Below, in pieces: positions 63,892-64,000 of a DNA stretch of 64,000 nt (position 1 is the first letter of the stretch; every line of letters begins with the position of its first letter). The position numbers and the translations under genes were made by a program. The stretch is from Doris montereyensis (Eukaryota; Mollusca; Gastropoda; Nudibranchia; Dorididae), in contig JAXRKP010000036.1 of the NCBI GenBank assembly GCA_037039925.1, forward strand, positions 329,501-393,500. Direction: 5' to 3'. The notes under the pieces are model-generated. The model saw only the letters and a program-made list of their open reading frames with translations. It was not told the DNA's origin and did no database searches.

Positions 63892-64000
63892 CTGGACAAT
63901 TGCAACAGAAATGAAAACAGAAACAAAGCATTGACCATGGTACCAAACATGAAAATCAAAACTATAAACAAGGGTGTAATCACATTATATAAATCTTTTA

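Overview
The window is a piece of an AT-rich animal genome. Its genes are interrupted by GT-AG introns, and it is full of retroelement, DNA-transposon and microsatellite debris. The repeat style (tRNA-headed SINEs, endonuclease/RT LINEs with microsatellite tails, degenerate Polintons, long GA and GAA tracts) and the protein flavour suggest a marine invertebrate. A lophotrochozoan, perhaps a gastropod mollusc, is likely, but that is inference; no RNA gene or species marker fixes it.

Three host genes can be read. (1) 3295-17400, plus strand: alpha-methylacyl-CoA racemase (AMACR), six coding exons, about 374 residues, all expected active-site motifs and a C-terminal SKL peroxisomal signal. Exon 1 carries a one-base frameshift, and intron 4 appears to begin with GC instead of GT. 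(2) 39064-40362, minus strand: WDR74/Nsa1-like WD40 ribosome-assembly factor in one uninterrupted 432-codon frame. (3) 51430-63891, minus strand: the C-terminal two thirds of an SLC16-type monocarboxylate transporter (TM6 to TM12 and an acidic tail). Six exons chain perfectly in splice phase, but four of them carry small reading-frame breaks. Earlier exons (TM1-5) lie beyond the right edge.

Layout: 1-3274 AMACR upstream region with GA-rich satellite; 3275-17500 AMACR, whose intron 2 holds a SINE, LINE pieces and a Ty3/gypsy fragment; 17500-24030 LINE fragments, decayed transposon coding pieces and diverged tandem repeats; 24031-31420 a decayed Polinton/Maverick (packaging ATPase, capsid/core-like genes, integrase), invaded by a LINE and a pogo-like MITE and ending in a small derivative with an intact zinc-ribbon ORF; 32432-35626 a nearly complete LINE; 36791-36991 a MITE; 39-40.4 kb WDR74; 41-51 kb mostly repeats and unassigned DNA; 51.4-64 kb the transporter gene, whose last intron holds a full-length LINE flanked by a clean 12-bp target-site duplication, plus a 35-bp minisatellite.

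The host genes do not form an operon and have no evident joint role: AMACR acts in branched-chain fatty acid oxidation, WDR74 in 60S ribosome assembly, and the transporter in solute transport. The most unusual material is the composite Polinton with its mini-derivative, the pattern of single-base breaks in otherwise well-preserved genes, and the tandem 5' monomers of the dominant LINE family.
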